A stretch of 64,000 bases of DNA from Pseudobdellovibrionaceae bacterium (GCA_947449255.1 CANFQX010000014.1:36093-100092); one strand, 5' to 3'; counted from the stretch's first letter, positions 8,973 through 17,983 are shown. The notes: generated by a model not told the origin, from the sequence alone. Translations and numbers: made by a program.

Positions 8973-9359
8973 TTAAGACTTATCCTTCTCTTCATTTCGC
9001 GACGACCGCGGCTCTTTTTTAACGATATCAATTTCCGCCGTAATTTTAAATTTATGTGACTCTGCAAACTTTGAGAACTCTTTCACAAAATCAATTTTAT
9101 CAAGAATTGTTAGGATTTCACGTCCAACCCGTTGAGTGATTTCATCTTTAGATTTGCTAGCACTTTGAATAATCAAATTATAGACTTCTTTGGGAAGTTT
9201 CATTTCCGCAAGGTAAGCACGCAGACTTTCTTCCGTTATAAAGGCAGCACTCACCCCAGCGGTAAAAACTTTTTTTACCGTTTCACCAAACAAATGTTTG
9301 ATGTCCGAGGCCTCCTTGGGCTCTTTTTCTTCCTTTTTTGAGTTTGAATCAGACGCCAT
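8973..9359 (-). CDS. Conserved-looking hypothetical protein, charged, probably helical
   Basis: A 128-residue protein with a charged start (DSNSKKEEKEPKEA) and end (KKEPRSSRNEEKDKS) and an amphipathic central part (about 20-100) without a signal peptide or membrane segment. The core (KHLFGETVKKVFTAGVSAAF, then EEITQRVGREILTILDKIDF-like) recalls small phasin-like or PHA-granule regulator proteins, but I cannot assign it. It overlaps the upstream SRPBCC gene by 11 bases, so the two are translationally coupled and may act together. Confidence 0.7.
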   Translation of the reverse strand: MASDSNSKKEEKEPKEASDIKHLFGETVKKVFTAGVSAAFITEESLRAYLAEMKLPKEVYNLIIQSASKSKDEITQRVGREILTILDKIDFVKEFSKFAESHKFKITAEIDIVKKEPRSSRNEEKDKS

Positions 9360-9780
9360 ATATTTGTTTTACTCGCTTCTGATAAGAACTCATCATATTG
9401 GGAAGATTCACACTGACCAAAGCATTGGCAATAGGTCCAGGCACAAATAAATTAAAAGTGGCCTCGACGGAATAAGTAGCCCGCGTCTTGCCCGCATCAT
9501 TTTCAAGCTTCCAAGAGCCGATTGAAGTTTTAAACATGTCTCCACTTGCAAATTCCCAGGAGATACTGTGGGGGCTGTTTTCTGTCATCCAAAGTGAATA
9601 TTTAAAATTTTTAATCACAGACACACTGAATTCGACGAGCTTTTTATTGCCTTCAACTTTCAGAACGCGACAATCTTTGACCTCTGAAAGGAACTCTTTG
9701 TATTTAGTGTAATCAGCAATAATTGCATAAAACTGCTCTGGAGTGCATTTAAAAACTTCTGTTGTCGTAGCCTTTGCCAT
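9349..9780 (-). CDS. SRPBCC (START-like) family protein, RatA/COQ10-like
   Basis: 143 residues that read as a single SRPBCC fold: CTPEQFYAIIADYTKYKEFL at the N-terminus (the usual helix-grip beginning), then strands around ISWEFASGD and GSWKLENDAGKTRATYSVEA, and a C-terminal helix (PNMMSSYQKRVKQIY). Related RatA/COQ10-like proteins bind hydrophobic ligands such as quinones. No catalytic residue can be pointed to. It overlaps the following small gene (8973-9359) by 11 bases. Confidence 0.82.
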   Translation of the reverse strand: MAKATTTEVFKCTPEQFYAIIADYTKYKEFLSEVKDCRVLKVEGNKKLVEFSVSVIKNFKYSLWMTENSPHSISWEFASGDMFKTSIGSWKLENDAGKTRATYSVEATFNLFVPGPIANALVSVNLPNMMSSYQKRVKQIYGV

Positions 9781-9929
9781 ATATCCTCACTCGGTCACTT
9801 ATAATTTTTAAAATTTAACAAAACTGGTTTTGCGGCTCCTAATTTGTCTATATTTCTTTAGCCAGCTTTAAGTCTGATCAAATCGTTAATAATAGTCAAA
9901 CCTGCTGTGGCCTGATTTTTTTCATCCTT

Positions 9930-10226
9930 TTAGGTCGACTTTTTAAACAAGGCTTCGGCTGCTGCCCTGAGTGCCGCAGCCTTGTCTATTTGTTCAGTGC
10001 TCCCTTTACGGGGTGAAAAGAAGTCGCAAAAATTAGCGTGGTCCTTTTCTCGAGCCACGTCAGCTGAAGTTTCACGACATTCATTGTAAACTTTAGGGTC
10101 ATAAAATTCACAATTTTTACAGACATGAACATCCGCTCCACACTGCAGACATTCATCGCGACGGCCAATAATGCCTGAAACTACAATTTCCTTTTGGCAA
10201 CTAAAGCACTTTAGTTTTACTTCCAT
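9930..10226 (-). CDS. Small zinc-ribbon-like protein
   Basis: 98 residues. The first 70 carry Cys pairs CFSCQKE, CLQCG, CKNCEFYDP, then single Cys/His positions (ECRE, DHANFCDFF), a pattern expected for one or two zinc-binding ribbons. The C-terminal third is an Ala-rich helix (DKAAALRAAAEALF). I know no function; similar small proteins occur in Bdellovibrio-like genomes as hypothetical proteins. It begins 11 bases behind glpX on the same strand, so it is probably in the same transcript. Confidence 0.75.
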   Translation of the reverse strand: MEVKLKCFSCQKEIVVSGIIGRRDECLQCGADVHVCKNCEFYDPKVYNECRETSADVAREKDHANFCDFFSPRKGSTEQIDKAAALRAAAEALFKKST

Positions 10227-10236
10227 TTATAAAATC

Positions 10237-11205
10237 CTAGTTTTTGTGATCTGGCTTACGATTCAAATCATGAAAGGCTTCAATTGCACGAATGGTGCCT
10301 GTTGCCGATCTCATGACTAAGGAATGCGTTTTTGCTTTTCCATCGCCATGAAATCGAACACCTTTCAATAGCGCCCCATCCGTTATGCCTGTTGCTATAA
10401 ACATCACCGGACCGTGGGCCAACTCATTCACCGTGTACTTCTTATCTGGGTCTAAGACTCCCATTTTTCGAGCTCTCATCTTCTCTTCTTCATTTCTAAA
10501 CTTCAAGCGACCTTGAAAATCACCACCGAGACACTGCATGGCCGCGGCTGAAATAACACCCTCTGGCGCCCCACCAATCCCCATAAGTAAATCAATGCCT
10601 GAATCCGGCCAAGCCGCGGCAACGGAAGCTGAGACATCGCCGTCATCTATGAGCTGAATACGGGCTCCCGTTCGGCGAGTCTCTGCAATAAGATCCGCAT
10701 GACGGGGGCGATTTAAAATCACAACCGTCAACTCATTTAAAGGCTTTCGTAAAGCTGCGGCCACAGCATGGATATTTTCTGTGGCTGACTTATCTATGTC
10801 AATTTTTCCACGAGCTTCAGGACCGCAGGCAATTTTATCCATATATGTGTCAGGTGCGTGCAAGAATTTTCCATGCTCAGCAACGGCAATCACAGAAAGT
10901 GCACCAGCTCCGCCAGTTGCGCAAATGGTTGTTCCCTCCAATGGATCTAACGCAATATCAAGAAATGGGGCATCTTCAGAAACTTGCCCTACTTTTTCTC
11001 CAATATAGAGCATCGGAGCTTCATCACGCTCACCTTCACCAATGACAACGGTTCCGTTCATACGAACCACATCAAAGGCCTTCCTCATAGCGTCTACGGC
11101 CGCGGCATCAGCTGATTTTTCATCGCCACGCCCCATCCAACGAGCCGAGGCCAAAGCTGCTGCCTCAGTCACACGTACAAATTCTAAAGCCAGGTTTCTA
11201 TCCAT
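10237..11205 (-). CDS. glpX: GlpX, class II fructose-1,6-bisphosphatase
   Basis: GlpX hydrolyses fructose 1,6-bisphosphate to fructose 6-phosphate, the gluconeogenic step. Diagnostic stretches are ARWMGRGDEKSADAAAVDAM near the N-terminus, IGEGERDEAPMLY, the metal site LDPLEGTT, and GIGGAPEGVISAAA. Length of 322 residues is normal. Its start lies inside the end of the upstream thioesterase gene (22-base overlap). A gluconeogenic enzyme fits an organism that lives on amino acids and lipids, consistent with the Opp and FadE genes elsewhere in the window. Confidence 0.96.
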   Translation of the reverse strand: MDRNLALEFVRVTEAAALASARWMGRGDEKSADAAAVDAMRKAFDVVRMNGTVVIGEGERDEAPMLYIGEKVGQVSEDAPFLDIALDPLEGTTICATGGAGALSVIAVAEHGKFLHAPDTYMDKIACGPEARGKIDIDKSATENIHAVAAALRKPLNELTVVILNRPRHADLIAETRRTGARIQLIDDGDVSASVAAAWPDSGIDLLMGIGGAPEGVISAAAMQCLGGDFQGRLKFRNEEEKMRARKMGVLDPDKKYTVNELAHGPVMFIATGITDGALLKGVRFHGDGKAKTHSLVMRSATGTIRAIEAFHDLNRKPDHKN

Positions 11206-11594
11206 AGTTCCCCCTCTGTAGCGGCTTTTATTTCAGCCGGTAGTCTTTGTAATTTTAAATCTATTCCCAACGGGACATGAATGGTTTGAGCGACTGAGCA
11301 AACTTCATTGCCCCGACCTCGCATTCGATATTCAAACACCAATCGATTGCCAACGGATTTAGCTCGAACTTCAATTTGAAGATCATCACCAAAAAAGGTT
11401 GGCTTACGATGCTTCACTTGGGTTTCATAAACAGCAAAATGATTGGCAGAGCTTGGAGTCTGATAACTAATCAAGCCTTTACTGTGCGCCCAAGCGACCC
11501 GAGCCTCTTCATAAAAACGCAAGTAGTTGCTGTGATGGACAATGCCCATCAAATCGGTTTCATAGAACTGAACTTTGTGGTGATGAATAAACAT
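11184..11594 (-). CDS. YbgC/FadM-like acyl-CoA thioesterase (4HBT hotdog fold)
   Basis: 136 residues with the 4HBT signature: YETDLMGIVHHSNYLRFYEEAR near the N-terminus, where the Asp (D14) is the catalytic residue of the family and VHHSNY is the conserved turn. It hydrolyses acyl-CoA thioesters, with the chain length unknown. YbgC often accompanies tol-pal genes, but none are here; instead the gene overlaps glpX by 22 bases. Confidence 0.9.
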   Translation of the reverse strand: MFIHHHKVQFYETDLMGIVHHSNYLRFYEEARVAWAHSKGLISYQTPSSANHFAVYETQVKHRKPTFFGDDLQIEVRAKSVGNRLVFEYRMRGRGNEVCSVAQTIHVPLGIDLKLQRLPAEIKAATEGELWIETWL

Positions 11595-11677
11595 TGATTA
11601 TTTCTATTCTAAATTGTTAGGCTTAGTCGAGCGCTTTGGAAACCAGACTGCAGCACAGCGTAACTCGGAAAGAATGA

Positions 11678-12322
11678 GTGTCAATCATGGAAAACAATCA
11701 GAAATCGACCAAGGACGTCTCAGACGCTGGAATCAAAAAAAACCTCGCGGAGATCACAGAGTGGCAAAAAAACCTTCCCACACGGATCACAATGTCCAGG
11801 GTAGTCGCCGTACCATTAATAATCCTGACCATGTGGCCAAACACCTTGGGCTGGAATATTGTAGCTGCTATTTTGTTTATGCTGGCCTCCGTCACTGATT
11901 ATTTCGATGGTTATTTTGCCAGAAAATATAACGCTGTAAGCAATTTTGGCAAATTCATGGATCCCATCGCCGATAAGATCCTAGTCACTAGCGTTTTAAC
12001 CATGCTGCTTGCAATGGGCAAAGTGGACGCCTGGATGGTCATCATCATCTTAGCAAGGGACAATTTCATTGGGGGCATAAGATCTGTTGCCGCCGCTGAC
12101 CAGATCATCATTGACGCAAAGCCCGCTGGCAAATGGAAGACCGCCATGCAAATGGTAGCGATCCCCGCTGTTATTATAAGCCATGGAACCCCAGCCTTAT
12201 CCTGGCTCGACAAACTGGGCTACACCACACTTTGGATCAGTGTTTTCTTAAGCATCACCAGTGGAATTGAGTATTATTTTAGTTATATTAAAAATAACAA
12301 GGCACGTAAGAAAAAGGCGTGA
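11678..12322 (+). CDS. pgsA: PgsA, CDP-diacylglycerol-glycerol-3-phosphate 3-phosphatidyltransferase
   Basis: PgsA makes phosphatidylglycerol phosphate from CDP-diacylglycerol, the entry to phosphatidylglycerol and cardiolipin. The CDP-alcohol phosphotransferase motif (D..DG..AR........G...D...D) is visible in TDYFDGYFARKYN-AVSNFGKFMDPIADK at about 74-102. Several membrane segments follow. The N-terminus has about 35 extra residues. The start is uncertain: the GTG at 11678 has GGAAAG five bases upstream, while the ATG at 11687 has only a weak GAGTG. It is divergent from the thioesterase gene. Confidence 0.94.
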   Translation: MSIMENNQKSTKDVSDAGIKKNLAEITEWQKNLPTRITMSRVVAVPLIILTMWPNTLGWNIVAAILFMLASVTDYFDGYFARKYNAVSNFGKFMDPIADKILVTSVLTMLLAMGKVDAWMVIIILARDNFIGGIRSVAAADQIIIDAKPAGKWKTAMQMVAIPAVIISHGTPALSWLDKLGYTTLWISVFLSITSGIEYYFSYIKNNKARKKKA

Positions 12323-12338
12323 GGTAATTCTTACCCTC

Positions 12339-12386
12339 AAAATAGACCCTCATTTCGGCTACATACATGATGCGGGGCTCTATTTT
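12339..12386 (+). terminator. Long inverted repeat behind pgsA
   Basis: AAAATAGA (12339-12346) pairs perfectly with TCTATTTT (12379-12386), and the adjoining CCC and GGG extend the stem. It begins 17 bases after the pgsA stop. It may end or stabilise the pgsA mRNA; there is no further T tract beyond the stem itself. Confidence 0.4.
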
Positions 12387-12488
12387 GACGAATTTCATCA
12401 AATAATTCTTGAATATAATTTTTTTTCTTCCCTCCGCGGTGCTTTTTAAGCTACAACAATGTTTCCAAATATCAGTCTCTCTTGAGTT

Positions 12489-12510
12489 ATGAGCATTGTG
12501 CTCATTTTTT
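12489..12510 (+). promoter_or_regulatory. Terminator-like hairpin in the leader of the RRM gene (attenuator candidate)
   Basis: ATGAGC (12489-12494), five-base loop, GCTCAT (12500-12505), then a T run to 12510. This looks like a short intrinsic terminator but sits only 33 bases before the start codon of the RRM protein gene and 22 before its Shine-Dalgarno. It may end an upstream transcript or act as an attenuator. Confidence 0.5.
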
Positions 12511-12543
12511 CTTTAGCGGCTCCCTGTGCCTTAGGAGGTTAAA

Positions 12544-12909
12544 ATGGGTAAAAAGATTTACGTTGGAAATTTATCTTACAATGTTGGTGATCAAGAACTT
12601 GGTGAAGTTTTTGCTCAGTACGGTAACGTTGAATCAGCTCGCATCGTAATCGATCGCGAATCTGGACGTAGCAAAGGTTTCGCTTTCGTTGAAATGTCTA
12701 CTGACGAAGAAGCTAAAGAAGCTATCGAAAAATTGAACGGCACTGAACTTGGTGGCCGCAATATGAACGTTTCTGAAGCTAAACCAATGGCTCCACGTGA
12801 AAATCGCGGCGGCTTCGGCGGCGGCGGCGGCGGCGGCGGACGTAGCAACTCTCGTGGCGGCTTCGGCGGCGGCGGAAGCGGCGGCGGCGGTGGACGTCCT
12901 CGTTACTAG
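12544..12909 (+). CDS. Glycine-rich RRM RNA-binding protein
   Basis: 121 residues: one RNA recognition motif (about 3-80) with RNP2 IYVGNL and RNP1 KGFAFVEM, the aromatic residues that stack on RNA, followed by a low-complexity tail of Gly with Arg and Ser (about 90-121). This is the build of cyanobacterial and proteobacterial Rbp proteins, often cold-induced. It has a strong GGAGG seven bases before the ATG. The codons in the tail form a GGC/GGA repeat, GC-richer than its surroundings. A clear terminator follows. The hairpin at 12489 suggests control in the leader. Confidence 0.95.
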   Translation: MGKKIYVGNLSYNVGDQELGEVFAQYGNVESARIVIDRESGRSKGFAFVEMSTDEEAKEAIEKLNGTELGGRNMNVSEAKPMAPRENRGGFGGGGGGGGRSNSRGGFGGGGSGGGGGRPRY

Positions 12910-12950
12910 TATTTGAAATTTAATTTTCAATATTATTATAAAAAATAAAA

Positions 12951-12982
12951 AAAGGACTTGAGAAATCAGGTCCTTTTTTTTT
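12951..12982 (+). terminator. Intrinsic terminator of the RRM gene
   Basis: Nine-base stem AGGACTTGA / TCAGGTCCT (one G-U pair) with a GAAA loop, followed by nine T (12974-12982). It starts 42 bases after the stop codon. Confidence 0.9.
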
Positions 12983-13041
12983 AGCCTTTATTATTAAAAA
13001 GTAACTTTATCTCGTCTTTATTTAATCGAAGGGACTTATCG

Positions 13042-13929
13042 ATGGCTTTTCATTGGATTGGTAAATCAGAGGATGGCAAATCCGTTACACTCAAACACCT
13101 TGAAGAGTGCAACCTTCCCCAACTGCCTTACATCAACCCCGAATGGATGACTAAAAACACGGACCTTATCCGAATAGGATTGGCTTTAGATGTTGAAACT
13201 ACAGGCCTCAGTCATCAAGATGATGTTGTCATTGAAGTTGCAGCACGTCAGTTTCTGTTTAATAAAGACACAGGTGACATCATCTCTCTTGGCAAATCCT
13301 ACACGGCTTTCCAAGATCCCGGACGCCCCCTAAGCAAAGAAATTAGCGACTTAACTGGCATTACTGATGAGATGCTCGCTGGAAAAAAAATAGATTGGGA
13401 TCTTTTTGACACTTTACTTAGCGAAAGCGCCATCATCATTGCGCACAACGCTCGCTTTGATCGACCTTTTATTGATAAAAAATCAAAACATTCCAAAGAT
13501 AAAATTTGGGCCTGCACAATAAAACAAATAAACTGGCCAAAAAAAGGCTTCTTCAGCTCTAAATTAGAACTTTTAAATATTTATCACGGCTTTTTTACTG
13601 ATTCTCATCGCGCCTTGAATGATGTCAGTGCACTTCTAAATCTTCTCACTTTTAAAGACACCGGAACAAACAGACCCTACTTATTTGAACTCACATCGAA
13701 CGCCAAAAGGCCCATGAATCAAGTTGTTGCCACCAGTGCTCCTTTTGAAACGAAAGACCTTCTGAAAAATCGAGGATACAATTGGGACAATGGCAATCGG
13801 GTTTGGGCAAAAACTATTTATAGAGATGAAGTTCCAACGGAAATAATATGGCTTGAAGAAAACGTCTATTTTGGTCCGTTCAGAGGACTTACAAGAGAGT
13901 TTGCCCTCAGTGACAATTTTAAAAACTAA
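13042..13929 (+). CDS. DnaQ-like 3'-5' exonuclease (DEDDh family)
   Basis: 295 residues. The exonuclease domain (about 40-215) shows the three DEDDh motifs: LDVETTGL (Exo I; D and E), HNARFDRPF (Exo II; D) and SHRALNDVSALLNLL (Exo III; H and D). The C-terminal 70 residues (LLKNRGYNWDNGNRVWAKT and IIWLEENVYFG) form a second conserved module seen in a group of stand-alone exonucleases. It probably trims DNA or RNA ends; it is not clearly the polymerase III epsilon subunit. AAGGGA lies just upstream of the ATG. Confidence 0.9.
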   Translation: MAFHWIGKSEDGKSVTLKHLEECNLPQLPYINPEWMTKNTDLIRIGLALDVETTGLSHQDDVVIEVAARQFLFNKDTGDIISLGKSYTAFQDPGRPLSKEISDLTGITDEMLAGKKIDWDLFDTLLSESAIIIAHNARFDRPFIDKKSKHSKDKIWACTIKQINWPKKGFFSSKLELLNIYHGFFTDSHRALNDVSALLNLLTFKDTGTNRPYLFELTSNAKRPMNQVVATSAPFETKDLLKNRGYNWDNGNRVWAKTIYRDEVPTEIIWLEENVYFGPFRGLTREFALSDNFKN

Positions 13930-13978
13930 ACATATCAGTATGAATTTATAATTTAAAGAAGGCAGGGCCAAAGATTAA

Positions 13979-14022
13979 TTTGAAGATTTAAAAGTTCTCC
14001 TTCAACTTTTTAAATCTTCAAA
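13979..14022 (+). other. Strong hairpin between the exonuclease and AI-2E permease genes
   Basis: TTTGAAGATTTAAAAGTT (13979-13996), seven-base loop, then its complement with one extra T (14004-14022). An 18-pair stem with a single bulge. It is followed by A, not T, so it is not a standard terminator on either strand; a 3'-end stabiliser or a processing site is possible. Confidence 0.5.
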
Positions 14023-14102
14023 AAAAGACAGCTCACCAAAGGCGGGTTTTACGCTCTGAATTACACTTGCCTACCTCGGAAAAGCATGAGTTCATATCAT
14101 TT

Positions 14103-15158
14103 ATGATTCTAGCACTCCGAAAAAAAACTAAGATTGTGTCGGCCATTCTATTTATTCTTCTGCTGGGCTTTTTACTTTATATCAATATTCCATTTTTGAT
14201 GCCTTTTTTGATCGCCGGGATATTTTCATTGGGATTTGATGATTTTATTACGCGCGCAACCACTGGCTGGAAAATTCCCCGCTGGCTGATCATCATTTTC
14301 ATTTTATTTTCTGGCTTTGCACTTTTCTGGGCGCCATTAACTTTGGCAACTTATCGCATGGTTAATATTTTTCACATGCCAGACAGCCTCAATACAAGCC
14401 ATATCAGCGAACAACTCGGTACACTGAAAGTATACACGATGGAGCTCGTACAAAAGATATCAAAGCTTACAGGCCTTGATATTACAAGTCCGATACAAGA
14501 CGGTTTAGAATCTTTTGTGAAAAAAGTTGGCGAAATCATACTTTCCTTATCCAGCAATTTAATCCGCTCAACCCCTTCGATCGCCTTTAATGGATTAGTT
14601 TTTAGCATATTTTTATTCTCGCTTTCAATTCGCCCGAGGGAAATTAGATCATTTGTTTTAAAATATAGCCCCTTGAATGAATTGCTCACTCAAAAAGTCA
14701 TAAAAAATCTCAAAGAAAGTTGTTCCCTCACACTTTATTCAACTTTTATAATTGGACTCATTCAAGCGGGAATCGTTATCCTGGGCAGCTTAATATTTGG
14801 CGAAGGCGACTTTTGGATTGTGATGCCCGTGACCTGCGTCCTCGCCTTCATTCCTGTCATTGGCGCGGGACCCATGGGATTTTTACTTTCAGTTTTAGCT
14901 TTCATTGGAAACCGTATTATTGCCGGAATTGGGATGTTGGTCTTCTCAACTGTGGCTAGCACAATAGATAATATTCTAAAACCAATGTTGATTGGCGGAA
15001 AAGATTTGAAAATTTCTCCGGTTTTAACCTTCACCTGTGTCGTTGGTGCCATGATCACCTTTGGAATCCCTGGAGTCTTAATTGGACCAATTATCATGAA
15101 TATCTTTATCCGACTTGGACCACTACTTATTGGTGAATTTAGCTCGATGGACAAGTGA
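14103..15158 (+). CDS. AI-2E family (PerM-like) membrane permease
   Basis: 351 residues with about eight hydrophobic segments. The conserved C-terminal part is typical: GEGDFWIVMPVTCVLAFIPVIGAGP, then DNILKPMLIGGK and GIPGVLIGPIIMNIF. Members have been linked to autoinducer-2 export or to other small solutes and Na+/H+ exchange, so the substrate is open. The frame extends to a TTG at 14067; I chose the ATG at 14103 because the membrane-insertion start RKKTKIVSAILFIL follows directly. No clear Shine-Dalgarno is seen for either. Confidence 0.85.
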   Translation: MILALRKKTKIVSAILFILLLGFLLYINIPFLMPFLIAGIFSLGFDDFITRATTGWKIPRWLIIIFILFSGFALFWAPLTLATYRMVNIFHMPDSLNTSHISEQLGTLKVYTMELVQKISKLTGLDITSPIQDGLESFVKKVGEIILSLSSNLIRSTPSIAFNGLVFSIFLFSLSIRPREIRSFVLKYSPLNELLTQKVIKNLKESCSLTLYSTFIIGLIQAGIVILGSLIFGEGDFWIVMPVTCVLAFIPVIGAGPMGFLLSVLAFIGNRIIAGIGMLVFSTVASTIDNILKPMLIGGKDLKISPVLTFTCVVGAMITFGIPGVLIGPIIMNIFIRLGPLLIGEFSSMDK

Positions 15159-15320
15159 GCTGACAACTCGTCGAAAATCTTAATTAAAAATATTTAGACT
15201 ATAAGGTTCATTTTTTTTCTAATATCGTCAATAATGTAATGGCTGCATTCAACGGGCTTAACTTAATAAAATCAAAACACTGGATTTTTTGCTGTGAACT
15301 TTTCCCTGTGCATTTCTCAA

Positions 15321-16238
15321 ATGAAAAAGATGTCCAATTTATTAGTCGTAACAATATTAATTTTATTTTCCGTAGGTGCTCAAGCGGAAAATCAAGAAGA
15401 CAAAATTGAATTTAAAAGTATCTTTACAGAGATCCCCTCGACCGCCCTATTAGGCCTAAAGCTCGGGTTTTCTAAAGAATCACTTCCATGGTGGGGGGCA
15501 ATCATTGGCTCCTCACTGATCTTTATCAATAATGATGAATATCTTCTGCAAGAATTTCAAAGAACAGGTCGAAATTTGAACCTGGGAAACGAAGATAAAA
15601 CGAAAGCAGCACTCACTTCAGGACAAATCGATATCATCAGACTTCCGACCGACATTGGATCCCTTATGTATTTTTTGGGTGATGGCTGGATGCATTTTGG
15701 AATTGCGGGTGGATTTGTTTATAATGGTTTGATAAATGAAAATAATCGCGCCTACAACACCGGCCTACGCCTTATGCATGGAATGACTGTCTCAACAATT
15801 TTTAATCAAATTTTAAAACGGACTTTTGGACGTGAAAGCCCTTACGTCAGAAGTGAACCCGGTGGGCGATGGCGTCCCTACCCAAGCATTCCAGAGTACC
15901 AGGAGCGAACATCAAGATACGATGCTATGCCCAGCGGACACATCATGACTGCAACAATGACTTTTACAATTATCAATGATGCTTATCCGGAATATTCTCA
16001 TTTCATATTGCCGCTAGAATGGACCTGGCTGACGCTTCTGGGCTTTCAAATGGTCAATAACGGTGTTCATTGGCTTGGCGATTATCCTTTGGGAATTGGA
16101 ATGGGTTATGTTTTCGCTAAGGCCGCCAATAATTTTGGGAAAGCACCCAAAGCCGATGACCCTCAAAAAGTTTCATGGATGATTTTGCCCTATCAAGATT
16201 CGGAGAGCTCAGGAATATCCATGACAGTCAGATTTTAA
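15321..16238 (+). CDS. PAP2-family phosphatase with signal peptide
   Basis: 305 residues starting with a signal peptide (MKKMSNLLVVTILILFSVGAQA, cut after AQA). PAP2 motifs: KRTFGRESP (C1-like), AMPSGHIMTA (C2) and the C3 remnant HWLGDYPLG with catalytic His. Unlike UppP/BacA-type PAP2 enzymes with six membrane helices, this one looks mostly periplasmic with few long hydrophobic segments. It may dephosphorylate lipid or isoprenoid phosphates on the periplasmic side. The frame is open from a GTG at 15294; the ATG at 15321 gives the proper signal peptide. Confidence 0.88.
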   Translation: MKKMSNLLVVTILILFSVGAQAENQEDKIEFKSIFTEIPSTALLGLKLGFSKESLPWWGAIIGSSLIFINNDEYLLQEFQRTGRNLNLGNEDKTKAALTSGQIDIIRLPTDIGSLMYFLGDGWMHFGIAGGFVYNGLINENNRAYNTGLRLMHGMTVSTIFNQILKRTFGRESPYVRSEPGGRWRPYPSIPEYQERTSRYDAMPSGHIMTATMTFTIINDAYPEYSHFILPLEWTWLTLLGFQMVNNGVHWLGDYPLGIGMGYVFAKAANNFGKAPKADDPQKVSWMILPYQDSESSGISMTVRF

Positions 16239-16285
16239 ATCTTATAATCTGCATTCGTTACTATAGAGATTTAGGCATCACAGCT

Positions 16286-17902
16286 CTAAAGCTTGCGAAT
16301 AACTGATTTGAAAAAATCATTTCCTTTGTCATCAATAATAACAAACGCTGGAAAGTTTTTGACTTCTATTTTCCATACAGACTCCATTCCAAGCTCTGGA
16401 AAGTCTAAAACTTCAACCTTGGTAATGCACTCTTTTCCCAATCGAGCTGCCGGACCGCCAATGGATCCTAAATAAAATCCGCCGTGCTTTTTACAGGCAT
16501 CCGTCACCTGTTGAGATCTATTTCCTTTACCCAACATGATCATTGAGCCCGCCAAACTTTGAAAACTATCTACATAGGGATCCATTCGCTCACTAGTGGT
16601 TGGACCAAAAGCACCGGAAGCATAACCCTTTGGAGTTTTAGCCGGCCCAGCATAGTAGACTGCATATTTTTTAAAATACTCGGGGACACCTTCTCCCCGA
16701 TCCACTTTTTCTTTTAGTTTTGAATGCGCGATATCTCTGGCTACGATCATAGGTCCATTGAGCATCACTCGAGTTGCAACTTTAAGTTGTGACAATATTT
16801 TTAAATTTTCCTCAATCGGTTTGTTTAAGTCCAAAGCCACAACCTCGGCATTCGCCTCGTTCAGGTGGTTTGGCAAATACTGTTCCGGATGAAGCTCGAG
16901 CTGCTCAAGGAAAAGACCATCTCGATTTATTTTAGCTTTAATATTTCGATCTGCAGAGCAGCTCACTCCAACGCCAATAGGACAACTTGCCCCGTGTCGA
17001 GGCAGTCGAATCACGCGCACGTCATGGACAAAGTATTTTCCTCCGAATTGCGCGCCAATACGTGTTTCTTGAGCCCATTTTTCAATTTTCAATTCCATTT
17101 CAAGATCACGATAGGCTCGCCCACCTTCACTTCCAGATGTTGGAAGGCCATCTAAATATCCAGTCGTGGCATATTTAACAACTTTTAAGTTTTCCTCAGC
17201 GGATGTTCCACCAACACAAAATGCAAGATGATAGGGGGGACAGGCGGCGGTACCTAAAGAGTTTAAAGTTTCTCGCACAAATTGTTCAAAACTTTCAGGA
17301 TTTAGGACGGCTTTAGTCTTTTGATAGAGATAGGATTTATTTGCACTCCCTCCACCTTTTGCCATAAATAAAAAATTATACTCTTCGCCCTGTTCTGCGT
17401 AAATATCAATTTGTGCTGGCAAATTTGTCCCCGTATTTTTCTCTTCAAAAAATGAAAGGGGCGCCATTTGTGAAAATCTTAAATTTTTCTGAGAGTAGGT
17501 ATTAAATACCCCTTTTGAAAGGAACTCCTTATCGTCGGCACCAGTCATCACCCGCTCGCCTTTTTTTCCTATGATGATAGCAGTCCCTGTATCCTGACAG
17601 GATGGAAACTCCATCTGAGCCGCGATGATTGCATTTTTGATTAAATCGACTGCTACAAATCGATCATTCGGCGAGGCCTCTGGGTCTTTTAGTATTTTTT
17701 CTAATTTGCCAAGATGAGACGACCTGAGCAAATGAGAAACATCACTCAGAGCTTCTTGCGCCAACAACTCTAAACCTTGGGGATCTACAATCAGGACATC
17801 ACCTTGCCCAAACTTTTCCACACGAACAAAGTCAGAGGAAATTTTTCTGTATTGGGTGGTATCTTTTTGTTTTTCATAGAGGGGAAAGTATTTAAATGGC
17901 AT
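16286..17902 (-). CDS. Class I (iron-sulfur) fumarate hydratase
   Basis: This enzyme hydrates fumarate to malate in the TCA cycle and needs an oxygen-sensitive [4Fe-4S] cluster. The 538-residue chain has the FumA/FumB layout: PSCQDTGTA (cluster Cys about 107), a central [10 protein letters not shown], the [10 protein letters not shown] stretch with cluster Cys, then the beta domain with [37 protein letters not shown] and GKGNRSQQV. It is convergent with the PAP2 gene, 47 bases apart. Its 5' side opens to a 362-bp intergenic region with a G-quadruplex motif. Confidence 0.96.
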   Translation of the reverse strand: MPFKYFPLYEKQKDTTQYRKISSDFVRVEKFGQGDVLIVDPQGLELLAQEALSDVSHLLRSSHLGKLEKILKDPEASPNDRFVAVDLIKNAIIAAQMEFPSCQDTGTAIIIGKKGERVMTGADDKEFLSKGVFNTYSQKNLRFSQMAPLSFFEEKNTGTNLPAQIDIYAEQGEEYNFLFMAKGGGSANKSYLYQKTKAVLNPESFEQFVRETLNSLGTAACPPYHLAFCVGGTSAEENLKVVKYATTGYLDGLPTSGSEGGRAYRDLEMELKIEKWAQETRIGAQFGGKYFVHDVRVIRLPRHGASCPIGVGVSCSADRNIKAKINRDGLFLEQLELHPEQYLPNHLNEANAEVVALDLNKPIEENLKILSQLKVATRVMLNGPMIVARDIAHSKLKEKVDRGEGVPEYFKKYAVYYAGPAKTPKGYASGAFGPTTSERMDPYVDSFQSLAGSMIMLGKGNRSQQVTDACKKHGGFYLGSIGGPAARLGKECITKVEVLDFPELGMESVWKIEVKNFPAFVIIDDKGNDFFKSVIRKL

Positions 17903-17954
17903 TCAAAAACTTTAAAATAACTCTATATCGCGCGCAAGCCTCGGTGCGGCTTTT

Positions 17955-17981
17955 GGGTGGGACATTGGGGTGGGAAGTGGG
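17955..17981 (+). other. G-quadruplex motif upstream of the fumarase gene
   Basis: Five G-runs at 17955-17957, 17959-17961, 17967-17970, 17972-17974 and 17979-17981, with loops of 1, 5, 1 and 4 bases, meet the usual four-run consensus. They lie 53-79 bases upstream of the fumarase start codon, on the strand that is template for fumarase. Such a run is unusual in this AT-rich sequence. Confidence 0.6.
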
Positions 17982-17983
17982 AA

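Noticed and set aside
8877..9059. Plus-strand frame with an Ile-Leu repeat
   Set aside because: It is a by-product of the TTGATC tandem repeat and lies antisense to the gene at 8973-9359.
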